A stretch of DNA of 64,000 bases from Gemmatimonadaceae bacterium (lineage in GTDB: Bacteria > Gemmatimonadota > Gemmatimonadetes > Gemmatimonadales > Gemmatimonadaceae): contig JADZCT010000041.1 of NCBI GenBank assembly GCA_020851455.1, positions 62,001 through 126,000 of the forward strand, read 5' to 3'. This document shows, in pieces, positions 35,628 through 44,459 of the stretch. Each line of letters begins with the position of its first letter. Position 1 is the stretch's first letter. Both the position numbers and the translations under genes were made by a program. The notes beneath the pieces are model-generated. The model did not search any database and was not told the DNA's origin. It saw nothing but the letters and a program-made list of their open reading frames with translations.

Positions 35628-37895
35628 TCAGGGCACGATACCCTTCCGCTCGAGGACGTCGGCGGCCTTCCGGATCAGCGCTGCCTCGCGACCGAGCGCG
35701 GCAGACGCTTTCAGTATCTGCTCGTTCGCGAGCGGCCAGTCGTGGAGGTCTATCGCCTCGCGCACACCGGGCATCGTCTTCACTCCGTAGCCGGTGTAGA
35801 GCCCGGGAGCGTACAGCGAGTGCTTGAACCACGGGCGCTTCGGCAGCCCTTCCGGAATCAGCATCTGCTGGTCCGCAGTGCGCAGGAGGCCATTCAGCTG
35901 GCCGAGCGCGACCGAGGCGAGGTTCTGCGCCACGGCGACCTGCATGGCGCGGTCGTAGCGCTGCGCGGCGGCCGATAGCGAGTCAATTGCGTTGTCGAGG
36001 CGGCTGAACTCGAGGCTCGGCGCCAGCGGCTGGCGAGCGGGCAGAGCCACGGGCTTCCAAGGGTCGTTCGCGAGCCGCGCGGTTCCCTCGTCGAGCTGCC
36101 GGTTTGTCTCGGCGATCTGCGCAGCTTCGTCGTCGCGGAGCTTCTTGAGTTCGCCCACGTAGCCGCGCGCCGTCTCGACGAGCTGGTCGAACTGGTACGG
36201 GAGCACGTCCGCGCCGGCGGTGCGCAGCACGAGGGTGCCGACGGTCTGCGCCAGCGCGCGTCCGTACACGAAAGACGTGTCGCTGAAGCGCGTGTACCAC
36301 GCGAACGTATCGTAAATCGAGTGATAGATCCCACCGCCGTCCTCGCCGCCATAGCCAAGGTCGAGAGTGGGAATCCCGAGATGCTGGATGAACGGCGTGT
36401 AGTCGGAGCCGGAGCCCAACGCTCCGATGCGCAGGTTCTCGCGCGCGCCGCGCGCTTCGGCCTTCGTCCTCGCGTCGCCGTTCTGGATCGCTCTCGCCTG
36501 CATTCTCTTCCACACCGTCTCGCCCGTCTCGGGGTCCTGGATCACGCGGGCAACGTCGTTTACAAGCGCTTCGAGGTAGTGCGAACCGCTCGCGCCGAGG
36601 TAGCCGCGGCCGTTGCCATCGGTGTTGATGTAGAGGACTGCCTTCTCGCTGAGTTCCGTCGCGTGTTGCTCGGCCCACTCGGTGGAACCGAGCAGGCCGT
36701 GCTCCTCGCCGTCCCATGCGGCGTAGACGATGGTTCTCTTCGGTCGCCAGCCCTGCTTCACGAGTTCGCCCATCGCGCGGGCCTCCTCGAGCTCGGGCGC
36801 GAGGCCGGCGAGCGGGTCGCTGGCGCCGTTTACCCATCCGTCAATGTGGTTGCCGCGCACGACCCATTCGTCGGGCCAAGTCGAGCCGCGGAGCTTCGCG
36901 ACCACGTCGTAGAGCGGGACGATGTCCCAGTTGAACGTGAGCTTGAGGTGGACCCGGGCTGGGCCGGGACCAATGCGGTAGGTGATCGGGAGAGCGCCGC
37001 GCCACGCGGCGGGCGCGACCGGCCCCGTCATCGCGGCAAGGAGCGGCTGCGCGTCGGCATACGAGATGGGCAGCACCGGGATCTTCATGATCGTCGTTGC
37101 GTCCCTCCAGTCGAGGCGCTGCACGCCTTCCTTCGAGCCAACGCCCGGCGTCGTGGGATCGCCCGGATACACCGGCATGTCCATGACGCTGCCGCGCTGC
37201 ACGCCATCCCTGGGGCGCCACGGGCCCGCCGGGTACACTTCGCCCTGCGCGTATCCGTCGTCCTTCGGGTCGGAGTAGATCAGACAACCCACCGCGCCAT
37301 GCTCGTACGCGACCTTCGGCTTGATCCCGCGCCAGCTTCCGCCGTATCTGGCTATGACGATGGCGCCCTTCACCGACACGCCCTGCCGCTCCAGCACTTC
37401 GTAGTCGGCCGGCGTGCCGTAGTTCACGTACACGAGCGGGGCGGTGACGTCGCCTTCACCGGAGTAGGTGTTGTAGGTGGGCAACTGCTCCGACTTCTGG
37501 GATGTCGAAGGGTCCTCTTTCAGAGCCGGCTCGTCGAGGCGCGCCGTGAACTTCACCGGAGCGACCATTTCGAGTACGCGCTCCTTCGGCGTCGGGAAGA
37601 GAACCCGGAACTCCTCAATTTCCGCCTCCCAGCCGTAGGAACGAAAGGCGTCGCGTACCATTTCGGCGTTCTGCTTCATGTGGGGCGAGCCAAGGTGATT
37701 CGGCCGTGCCGCCAACGTGCGCAGCATTGCCCTGATCCGCCCCGTATCAGGAATTGCCCGGAACTTCTCCTCCCATTCGCGCTGGATCCGGCTTGACTCA
37801 GCCGTGAACCCGCGGAGCGGCGGATCCTCGGCGTGTGCAGCTATGAGAGTGAGCGCGGCTCCCGCCGCAAGGCCTGCGCGCAATGCCCTGTTCAT
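35628..37895 (-). CDS. Exported M28 peptidase, glutamate-carboxypeptidase-II-like
   Basis: This 755-residue protein starts at an ATG at 37895 with GGGAGG upstream and a signal peptide (MNRALRAGLAAGAALTLIAA). The same frame is open for 195 further codons, but those overlap the DinB gene and look random. Domains in order are a PA domain (VYVNYGTPADYEVLERQGV ... AYEHGAVGCLIYSDPKDDGY), the M28 catalytic domain, and a C-terminal TFR dimerisation-like helical domain. Metal and catalytic motifs: VVRGNHIDGWVNGASDP, AAWDGEEHGLLGSTEW, INTDG and YHSIYDTF. This is the layout of human GCPII/NAALADase. Convergent with GluQ-RS. Confidence 0.93.
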   Translation of the reverse strand: MNRALRAGLAAGAALTLIAAHAEDPPLRGFTAESSRIQREWEEKFRAIPDTGRIRAMLRTLAARPNHLGSPHMKQNAEMVRDAFRSYGWEAEIEEFRVLFPTPKERVLEMVAPVKFTARLDEPALKEDPSTSQKSEQLPTYNTYSGEGDVTAPLVYVNYGTPADYEVLERQGVSVKGAIVIARYGGSWRGIKPKVAYEHGAVGCLIYSDPKDDGYAQGEVYPAGPWRPRDGVQRGSVMDMPVYPGDPTTPGVGSKEGVQRLDWRDATTIMKIPVLPISYADAQPLLAAMTGPVAPAAWRGALPITYRIGPGPARVHLKLTFNWDIVPLYDVVAKLRGSTWPDEWVVRGNHIDGWVNGASDPLAGLAPELEEARAMGELVKQGWRPKRTIVYAAWDGEEHGLLGSTEWAEQHATELSEKAVLYINTDGNGRGYLGASGSHYLEALVNDVARVIQDPETGETVWKRMQARAIQNGDARTKAEARGARENLRIGALGSGSDYTPFIQHLGIPTLDLGYGGEDGGGIYHSIYDTFAWYTRFSDTSFVYGRALAQTVGTLVLRTAGADVLPYQFDQLVETARGYVGELKKLRDDEAAQIAETNRQLDEGTARLANDPWKPVALPARQPLAPSLEFSRLDNAIDSLSAAAQRYDRAMQVAVAQNLASVALGQLNGLLRTADQQMLIPEGLPKRPWFKHSLYAPGLYTGYGVKTMPGVREAIDLHDWPLANEQILKASAALGREAALIRKAADVLERKGIVP

Positions 37896-37979
37896 TTCGT
37901 GGTATCCTCCCGTGCCCGATAATACGCAACGCGAGCCGGACGCGACACATGGGCCGGAAGCGGCACGGCAAGGATCGTC

Positions 37980-38549
37980 ATGGAACACACCCTCACCAGC
38001 GCAGCCGCCGTTGGCTATCTTGGCGATGTTGATGAAACCGGACCGGGAACCGTGAATGTGATCGGAGACTACGCGCGATTCTTTGGCCGCGAACTGGCAA
38101 CCGTTCGCGATGAACTCCTTGCTTACCCCGACACCGAATCCATCTGGGCGCTGCCGGCAGGTCTCCCGAATTCCGCGGGAACCCTGGCGCTGCACATTGC
38201 CGGCAACCTGCGCTGGTTCATCGGCGCGCAGCTTGGCGGAAGCGACTACCGGCGAAACCGGGATGCCGAGTTCGCGTTGCGCGGTACCGACCGCGACGAG
38301 CTCGTGCGGCAGATCGAGGCAACGGCCGATGAAGTCGCACGAGCGCTCGCGACGCTGGAAGAATCGCGCCTCGACGAGCCGTTCCCGCTCGAAGTCGGCG
38401 GCGTGCGGCTTCCCACGGGCCGGTTCATTGGCCACCTCGCGGTACACCTCGCGTACCACCTCGGCCAGATGGATTTCCACCGGCGCATCGTGACCGGGGT
38501 CAACAAGCCGCTGGGCGCGCTTGCGCCATCCGCCCTCGCCGACAGGTAG
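37980..38549 (+). CDS. DinB-family protein
   Basis: This 189-residue four-helix-bundle protein of the DinB/YfiT family has the metal-binding His residues in the expected places: GTLALHIAGNLRWFIG in the second helix and HLAVHLAYHLGQMDFHRR in the fourth. Members include thiol-dependent S-transferases (bacillithiol or mycothiol type) and uncharacterised stress proteins. The ATG at 37980 is chosen. A GTG at 38052 is closer to the conserved start of the fold, which would shorten the N-terminus. Divergent from the GCPII-like gene by 84 bp. Confidence 0.85.
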   Translation: MEHTLTSAAAVGYLGDVDETGPGTVNVIGDYARFFGRELATVRDELLAYPDTESIWALPAGLPNSAGTLALHIAGNLRWFIGAQLGGSDYRRNRDAEFALRGTDRDELVRQIEATADEVARALATLEESRLDEPFPLEVGGVRLPTGRFIGHLAVHLAYHLGQMDFHRRIVTGVNKPLGALAPSALADR

Positions 38550-38618
38550 CCCCCTGATGCCATCCGCCGGGGTTCAGGCCCGCGAGACCGGTGGCGCGCC
38601 CCGCGCCAGGAACGTTCG

Positions 38619-39005
38619 ATGATCAAGAGCGTGATCGCGCTGCTTGGCGGATTCGCGATCATGACCTTCTCGCTGCTTATTGCGACCGTCATCGCAGGCG
38701 TCGTACTCGGCCTGCAGCCCGGAGTGCTGAGCACCCAGTTCCTCGCCACGGTACTCACCTGCGGCGTGCTCGCGGCCGGCTTTGGCGGATACAGTACGGC
38801 GGCGCTCGCGCCAAACCGCCACTTCGCGCACGTCCTGATACTTGCAGCCATGGTGCTCCTGATGGCCGTATCGAGTCTCCTGAAGCCGCAGCCGGGGCAG
38901 CCGCTATGGTACCTCGCCACCGCGCTGGCGCTGCAGCCGCTTTCCGTGATCGCTGGCGGCGGCACACGGGTGCTGCGCAAGGCGAGGGCCCGTACGCAAC
39001 AGTAG
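38619..39005 (+). CDS. Small integral membrane protein of unknown function
   Basis: This 128-residue protein starts at an ATG at 38619 (MIKSVIALLGGFAIMTFSLL). Four hydrophobic helices are visible, with few charged residues until the basic C-terminal tail. No catalytic motif or family signature is recognised. It follows the DinB gene by 69 bp on the same strand, and its stop codon is directly followed, in frame, by the peptidase remnant described next. Confidence 0.7.
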   Translation: MIKSVIALLGGFAIMTFSLLIATVIAGVVLGLQPGVLSTQFLATVLTCGVLAAGFGGYSTAALAPNRHFAHVLILAAMVLLMAVSSLLKPQPGQPLWYLATALALQPLSVIAGGGTRVLRKARARTQQ

Positions 39006-39179
39006 CGCGCTCGACGGCAACCCTGGCGACGACATTACCACACCCCGCGCGACAACCCGGACCGCATCGAGTACCCGAAACTCACCCGGATGACGCAGTG
39101 GATGTTTCTCACCGGATGGCCCGTCGCGAACGCGAAAGAGCGGCCCGGCCTGGACCCGGGGTTCCGCCTCGAGCGTTGA
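39006..39179 (+). pseudogene. Vestigial C-terminus of an M28 peptidase
   Basis: From 39033 the frame reads HYHTPRDNPDRIEYPKLTRM, then QWMFLTGWPVANAKERPGLD and PGFRLER before TGA at 39177. This matches the C-terminal pattern of M28 peptidases (YHTP-x-D, aliphatic helix, G-W/Y-x-VA-x-A, PG), as in the intact gene at 16327, which has YHTPQDD ... GYRVAEA ... PGNEF. No start codon or catalytic domain precedes it: codons 39006-39032 are non-homologous and follow the stop of the preceding gene. It looks like the remnant of a deleted fourth M28 gene. Confidence 0.62.
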
Positions 39180-39255
39180 GCGGGCACGCTGCGCGAACGT
39201 GATATGTTGCATAACAACGACAAGCACACAAGCGCACCAACACCACGGTGTCACC

Positions 39256-41016
39256 ATGGCCCAACACCTCGCTGATCCAGACCACAACCACTCCTTCACT
39301 CGCGGCCTGTTCCTCGGCGAGCTGCGCGAAGAACTGCTGCATCCCTTCCCTGCGCCCGACAAGGAAACGAAGGAGAGTCTCGCCGCGATCCTCGATTCGT
39401 TCCGCGAGTTCGCCAAGTCGAACATAGACGCCGCCAGGCACGACCATGACGGCAGATTCGCCGATGAAGTGCGCGCTGGGATGGCCGAGCTCGGACTCAT
39501 GGGGTTGAACATCCCGGAGGAGTACGGCGGGTTCGGCGCGAACGCGATCGTTGCTAATCGCGTCTTCGGCGAGATCGCGGCCACCGACCCGGCGCTCGCG
39601 GTCTACTTTGGCGCCCACCAGTCCATCGGGTGCAAGGGAATCACTCTCTTCGGCACTGACGACCAGAAGAAGCGCTGGCTCACGAAGTGCGCCACGGGCG
39701 AGTGCATTGCGGCATTCTGCCTCACCGAGCCGGGGTCTGGCTCAGACGCGCAGGCAATGCGTACTACCGCCGTCCCGAGCGCCGATGGCAGCCACTACGT
39801 GCTCAACGGCAACAAGATGTGGATCTCCAACGCGGGCTTCGCGGGGCTGTTTACCGTCTTCGCGAAGGTCCCGGTGGAGGCTGACGGCAGGAAGAAGGAG
39901 CGCGTGACGGCGTTCATCGTGGACGCGCGCTCGCCGGGCATTACCCTCGGCAAACTCGAGGAGAAGATGGGGATCAAGGCGAGCGACACGCGAGGTGTGA
40001 CGTTCGAGAACGTGAAGGTACCGGTGCAGGATATGCTGGGTGAGGTTGGCCACGGCTTCAGGATCGCGCTCGAGGTGCTCAACTCCGGCCGCCTCGGCCT
40101 TGCCGCCGCGTCCACCCGCGGCGCGCAGCACATCATGGAGACCGCGCTCGTGTACGCGAAGGAGCGCGAGCAGTTCGGCCGGCCGATCGGCACCTTCGAG
40201 ATGATCCAGCGCAAGTTCGCGTCGCTCGCCGTTGACGTGTACGCCTCCGACGCGGCGTGGATGGTGGCCTCGGGGATGATGGACCGGGGCGGCGTTGACT
40301 ATTCGCTCGAGACCGCGGCATGCAAGGTGTTCGCGTCGGAACTTATCGTCCGGGCCACGAACGAAGCCATGCAGGTCGCCGGCGGTATTGGCTACTCCAA
40401 GGAAGCGCCGTACGAGCGCGCGGTGCGCGACGCGCGCATCAACCTCATATTCGAGGGTACGAACGAGATCCAGCGGGTTCTCATCGCGCTCTCGGGGTTG
40501 CAGCAGCCCGGCGAAGAGATCAAGGCGCTCGGGGAGGCCATCAAGGATCCGATCAACTCTATCGGTGCAATTTCCAGCTACGTGCGCGGACGCGCGCGCA
40601 AGCAGTTCGGCAAGCCGGATTTCGCCCGCGTCCACTCCGCGCTCGCAGCCGAGGCGGCGATGGTGGCTGAGAACATCCACGACCTCGCGCTCGGTGTCGA
40701 GCGCGCCCTGTTCCGCCACGGAAAGTCGGTGATTGACCGCCAGTTCGACCAGGAGCGCATGGCCAACGCCGCGATTGACATCTACGTCGCGTCGGCAACG
40801 CTCGTGCGCGCGTCATGGGCGATCGAGCAGGCCGGCGGCGCCGACAAGGCAGCGGCCGACATTGACCACGCGAAGCTGTTCGTCCCCGCGGCTGCGCGCA
40901 GGGCGCGGCGCGCCATCCGCGCGATGGACCGCAACCAGGACGCGCGCATGAAGGGGATCGCCGAGCGTGCGCTGGCGTCGGGGGTACTCACGGTGCCGGT
41001 CCCGACGGACGGCTGA
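39256..41016 (+). CDS. Acyl-CoA dehydrogenase (VLCAD/ACAD9-like)
   Basis: This 586-residue FAD enzyme catalyses the first beta-oxidation step. The ATG at 39256 is used. Sequence landmarks are GLMGLNIPEEYGGFG, AAFCLTEPGSGSDAQAM (FAD/substrate loop), YVLNGNKMWISNAG, GHGFRIALEVLNSGRLGLAA, and the C-terminal catalytic segment INLIFEGTNEIQRV with the family active-site Glu. A ~150-residue extra helical domain follows the catalytic core, as in very-long-chain and ACAD9-type enzymes, suggesting long-chain substrates and membrane association. No other beta-oxidation genes are adjacent. Confidence 0.94.
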   Translation: MAQHLADPDHNHSFTRGLFLGELREELLHPFPAPDKETKESLAAILDSFREFAKSNIDAARHDHDGRFADEVRAGMAELGLMGLNIPEEYGGFGANAIVANRVFGEIAATDPALAVYFGAHQSIGCKGITLFGTDDQKKRWLTKCATGECIAAFCLTEPGSGSDAQAMRTTAVPSADGSHYVLNGNKMWISNAGFAGLFTVFAKVPVEADGRKKERVTAFIVDARSPGITLGKLEEKMGIKASDTRGVTFENVKVPVQDMLGEVGHGFRIALEVLNSGRLGLAAASTRGAQHIMETALVYAKEREQFGRPIGTFEMIQRKFASLAVDVYASDAAWMVASGMMDRGGVDYSLETAACKVFASELIVRATNEAMQVAGGIGYSKEAPYERAVRDARINLIFEGTNEIQRVLIALSGLQQPGEEIKALGEAIKDPINSIGAISSYVRGRARKQFGKPDFARVHSALAAEAAMVAENIHDLALGVERALFRHGKSVIDRQFDQERMANAAIDIYVASATLVRASWAIEQAGGADKAAADIDHAKLFVPAAARRARRAIRAMDRNQDARMKGIAERALASGVLTVPVPTDG

Positions 41017-41030
41017 GTTCGGACGAGCCG

Positions 41031-41516
41031 TCAGCTCAGCGCAACGTCCGGGCGGAGCTTCTTGTAGGTCGCCATGGCGTTCCGCATGGCGAGCAGGGCT
41101 GACGCCTCGAGTTCATACTCGAGCGCGAGGGCACTGAGCCGCTCGGTGTCGTGCTTGCCGAGCTTCGCCGCGGCGGCGTCGTAGCCGGCGTGACGGCGAC
41201 CGTAGTCGCGCGCCGCGTGCCAGAGCGCATTTGCCGCGTGCCAGTATGCTTCATCGCGGTCTCCCCGTCCGCCCGCGGCCGACGCCTCGTACAGCGCGGC
41301 GCGCTCCTTGAGGTGCCGATGCGTCACGTCGCGCAACTCGGCCGCTTCCTGCATTTCGGAGTGGTGCGCGCCCGCCTTGCTCAGCCTGCCCACGCGCTCG
41401 TGCTGCCGCGCGGCCTCGCATGCGGCGCGATAGAGGGCGTCTGCGGCCGCTTCGAGCGGCACTGGCATCCCCGTGCTGTCACGCGCAGAAACGGTCTTTC
41501 CAGACGTCATGGGCAT
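41031..41516 (-). CDS. Helical protein of unknown function
   Basis: This 161-residue product starts at the ATG at 41516 (MPMTSGKTVSARDSTGMPVP); a second ATG lies two codons later. The body is Ala/Arg/Glu/His-rich and looks almost entirely alpha-helical, without membrane segments (AADALYRAACEAARQHERVG; YWHAANALWHAARDYGRRHA; LSALALEYELEASALLAMRN). No family or catalytic motif is recognised. Ribosome binding site is weak. It is convergent with the acyl-CoA dehydrogenase gene, with 14 bp between stops. Confidence 0.6.
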   Translation of the reverse strand: MPMTSGKTVSARDSTGMPVPLEAAADALYRAACEAARQHERVGRLSKAGAHHSEMQEAAELRDVTHRHLKERAALYEASAAGGRGDRDEAYWHAANALWHAARDYGRRHAGYDAAAAKLGKHDTERLSALALEYELEASALLAMRNAMATYKKLRPDVALS

Positions 41517-41634
41517 CCGGTGAGGGTGCCGAACAATTGCGACACCGCCCGCCCGCGACAAGCCCGGGTTCCCCGCACAGGCCGGTCGGATCGCGCCGAC
41601 GGAGACGCCGCCATGCCAGGCACGGCGCGGGTCG

Positions 41635-42201
41635 TCAGGCAGCGGCTGGGGGAAGCCGCCGCTCGATCGCCTCCAGCCGGCGCAGCACTTCCGTGCGGAA
41701 CGTGTCGGCAGCGCTTGGTTCGCGTACCACGAAACTGAGCGCGCCGCTCACCTCGAGCCGCACCGATTCCACGTCCGAAAGGTGCTGCACGCCCTGCTTG
41801 CGCGCGGCCGCGAGGAGCTCCTCCTTCGTGATGAAGTTCCGCTCCAGCGCGTGCCGAAGGATACGCCCTTCGTGCACGAGGACGTCGGGACGTCCTTCGA
41901 CCGCGCGGCGAAAGCGCGGGTGAGCATATGAGTAGCGCACGAGCAGGTCGTTGATGATGAACAGGACCGCCGCGCCAAGGAGACCCCCGGCAAGTGAGTT
42001 GTCGTTCCCGATGATCGCGTTCTGCACCGTGTTCGAGACGAGCAGCAGCACGATGAAGTCGAGTGGATTGAGCTGGCCAAGCTCGCGCTTGCCGAAGAGC
42101 CGTAGCCCGGCAATCAGGAATCCGTACACGATGACCGTGCGCGCGACCTTCTCCGCCGCAGGCACGCCAAGGGTCATGAGATCAGTCCAGATGCCGGCCA
42201 T
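41635..42201 (-). CDS. YetF/DUF421-family membrane protein
   Basis: This 188-residue protein starts at an ATG at 42201, 33 bp after the fumarylacetoacetase stop. Three N-terminal hydrophobic helices include the family signature RLFGKRELGQLNPLDFIVLL and LLVSNTVQNAIIGNDNS. A cytoplasmic domain follows (PDVLVHEGRILRHALERNFI; VESVRLEVSGALSFV). Family members such as B. subtilis YetF and YdfS are linked to spore or stress functions; the molecular role is unknown. Confidence 0.88.
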   Translation of the reverse strand: MAGIWTDLMTLGVPAAEKVARTVIVYGFLIAGLRLFGKRELGQLNPLDFIVLLLVSNTVQNAIIGNDNSLAGGLLGAAVLFIINDLLVRYSYAHPRFRRAVEGRPDVLVHEGRILRHALERNFITKEELLAAARKQGVQHLSDVESVRLEVSGALSFVVREPSAADTFRTEVLRRLEAIERRLPPAAA

Positions 42202-42234
42202 CCGCTCTCCCCGGGGCAGCGGCCCCGCCAGAGT

Positions 42235-43569
42235 TTACCCGCCCGCGCGCACCGTCCCCCGGCATTCGCCGAATCCGATGCGGCGCGCTCCGTCACGTTC
42301 GCACCAGCCGCGCATGATCACCTCATCGCCGTCCTGCAGAAACGTGCGCGCCTCGCCGCCAGGCAACACAACCGGCGCGGCGCCGCGGCGTGCAATCTCG
42401 AGCAGGCATCCGCGTGATTCGTCGCCGGGTCCGGACGCCGTTCCGCTCCCGAGCAGGTCGCCCGGCCGGAGGTTGCAGCCGTTGCTCGTGTGGTGCGCAA
42501 TCATCTGCGCGGGCGTCCAGTAGAGCGTTGAGGCGTCCGCCACGGACAACCTGTGCGGCGCGAGTCCGGCCGCGCGCATCGTTGCCGTCAGGATCGAAAC
42601 CTCGAGCGTCACGGCAAACGCGCCGCGCGCGCGGTCGGAGGCATCGTCGAGGTACGGAAGCGGTGCCGGGTCGCCTTCAGGTCGAGCGGCGAGCGGCGCA
42701 CGGAACGGCTCGAGCGCGTCGGTCGTGACTACCCACGGCGACACCGTCGTAACGAAACTCTTCGACAGGAACGGGCCCAGTGGCTGGTACTCCCAGCCCT
42801 GGATATCGCGCGCGGACCAGTCGTTGAGCAGGCCGAGCCCCCACACCCTGTCGGCGGCAGCAGCGATGGGCACCGGAGCGCCCAGCGCATTCTCGCCGCC
42901 CACCCAGATCGCCAGCTCGATCTCGTAGTCGAGGCCCGCCGACGGACCAACCACCGGCGAACCTTCACTGCCCGTCCGTACCTGCCCGGACGGCCGCCGC
43001 ACGGGCGCGCCGCTGGCAACGATGGACGACGCCCGTCCGTGATAGCCGATCGGAATCCACTTGTAGTTGGGGGGGAGCGGGCTATCCGGCCGAAAGAGCG
43101 CCCCGACGCGAGTCGCATGATGGATGGACGCATAAAAGTCCGTATAATCGCCGATTTCCGCCGGCACGAGCAGCGACGCCTGCGACACCGGCACGAGGAT
43201 GCGATCCGCAATCTCGCGTGCCGCCTCGGCGGCCGCTCCCCCGGCGGCAAGCATGGAGCTGGCCACATGGCGCACAGCGCGGGCATCCTCGCGCCCCAGC
43301 GCCATCAGGCCGTTCAGCGACCAGCCGTGCAGCGCATCGCGAACGGACGGATCCAGCGTGTCGAAGCAACCGGCCCGCGCTGCTTCCACGCAGTCGAGAA
43401 CCTGATCTCCAATGGCAATGCCCACCCGTGGACGCTCCTCGTATTCGCGCCGGAAGGTGCCAAACGGAAGGTTCTGGACCGGGAAGTCGGCCTGGGGCGC
43501 ATTCGCCGAGTCCACCCAGGATCGCAGCGACGGGTCATGCGTTGCGTCGGTTCGCGCCCGGTCAATCAC
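42235..43569 (-). CDS. fahA: Fumarylacetoacetase
   Basis: This 444-residue enzyme hydrolyses fumarylacetoacetate to fumarate and acetoacetate, the last step of tyrosine/homogentisate breakdown. The GTG at 43569 overlaps the stop of the preceding gene (GTGA), fixing the start. The N-terminal domain contains FPVQNLPFGTF. The catalytic domain contains DYTDFYASIHHATRVG, IPIGYHGRASSIV, the metal-site stretch LDYEIELAIWVGG, LLNDWSARDIQGWEYQPLGP and GSGTASGP. Homogentisate dioxygenase and hydroxyphenylpyruvate dioxygenase genes are not in this window. Confidence 0.95.
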   Translation of the reverse strand: MIDRARTDATHDPSLRSWVDSANAPQADFPVQNLPFGTFRREYEERPRVGIAIGDQVLDCVEAARAGCFDTLDPSVRDALHGWSLNGLMALGREDARAVRHVASSMLAAGGAAAEAAREIADRILVPVSQASLLVPAEIGDYTDFYASIHHATRVGALFRPDSPLPPNYKWIPIGYHGRASSIVASGAPVRRPSGQVRTGSEGSPVVGPSAGLDYEIELAIWVGGENALGAPVPIAAAADRVWGLGLLNDWSARDIQGWEYQPLGPFLSKSFVTTVSPWVVTTDALEPFRAPLAARPEGDPAPLPYLDDASDRARGAFAVTLEVSILTATMRAAGLAPHRLSVADASTLYWTPAQMIAHHTSNGCNLRPGDLLGSGTASGPGDESRGCLLEIARRGAAPVVLPGGEARTFLQDGDEVIMRGWCERDGARRIGFGECRGTVRAGG

Positions 43570-44459
43570 AAGAGCCCTCTCGCGTGGAGATCCGCCACCG
43601 GCTCGCCGAAGGAACACGAGCCGAACGACTGTAGCCCGCCAGCGCGTGCACGCGCAGCGAGCGACACGTCAACCGCTCGGCCGGAAGGGAGCGTAATGGA
43701 CTCATGGGCAATGCGGAATGCCTGGGCTCCGGATGCGAGCACGCGCTCGATCTCCGCAACGGTGGCGCCATCGGCCGCCGCAGCGTCGGCAAGCAGCGCG
43801 TTCATGAACCCGAACATCACCGCGCACGGCGCCGCCGGCTCGTAGGTGAGCGCGTACTCGGCGCGCCAGGCGTGGTGCAGTCCCGCGGTTGCCTTGTACG
43901 GCGTGCCCGCCGCGTGGCACGCAGCTATGAAGCGCGCAACAGAGCCAGGCGACGGAATGGCATCCTGCTTCACGCCGCCGGTCCGCACCTTCGGCCGAAT
44001 GCCGCGACGCGCAAGCTCTTTGACGATGTCCGCGGGGTCGCTCACGAGTCCGACTTCCGCGTACACGCCGTACGATGCCGCCAGTGACGCAAGGCCGTTG
44101 ACGTCACCTGGCGCGACCGGCGGCGCCTCCACCATCTCAATCCTGAGACGCGCGCCATACCGTGCGTTGAACGCCGCCAGCGCCGCAGCGTCCGATGCGC
44201 GGGCAAGCACACTCACTGGCCACGGATCCCGTGGCGGCGCAGCGCCCGCATGCTCGGCAAACGACGCGGCAAGTTCCTCCAGACGGGCAACTGGCACGAC
44301 GAACCTGCCGAGCATCCACGAGTACGGCCCGCGAAGCTGCGCGCCGTAGTCCCGAACGGCGGCGTCCATACTGGCGGCAGCCGGAGGGAAGAGGCCGGCG
44401 TAATCAATGACGCCGCGCATCATCGCGCGCACGACGGCGTTGCCGGTCACGCCGTTCAT
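43566..44459 (-). CDS. Conserved protein of unknown function coupled to fumarylacetoacetase
   Basis: This 297-residue protein starts at an ATG at 44459 overlapping the upstream stop (ATGA), and itself overlaps the fahA start. No signal peptide or membrane helix is visible. Conserved-looking stretches are GVIDYAGLFPPAAASMDAAV, YSWMLGRFVVP, IRPKVRTGGVKQDAIPS and TAGLHHAWR; the LHHA segment could contribute catalytic or metal His. A TIM-barrel-like alternation is possible but not proven. Double translational coupling suggests a shared pathway with fumarylacetoacetase. Confidence 0.7.
   Translation of the reverse strand: MNGVTGNAVVRAMMRGVIDYAGLFPPAAASMDAAVRDYGAQLRGPYSWMLGRFVVPVARLEELAASFAEHAGAAPPRDPWPVSVLARASDAAALAAFNARYGARLRIEMVEAPPVAPGDVNGLASLAASYGVYAEVGLVSDPADIVKELARRGIRPKVRTGGVKQDAIPSPGSVARFIAACHAAGTPYKATAGLHHAWRAEYALTYEPAAPCAVMFGFMNALLADAAAADGATVAEIERVLASGAQAFRIAHESITLPSGRAVDVSLAARARAGGLQSFGSCSFGEPVADLHARGLL

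Noticed and set aside
37896-38480. 195-codon N-terminal extension of the GCPII-like gene
   Set aside because: It overlaps the DinB gene on the other strand, lacks homology, and the ATG at 37895 with a signal peptide explains the start.
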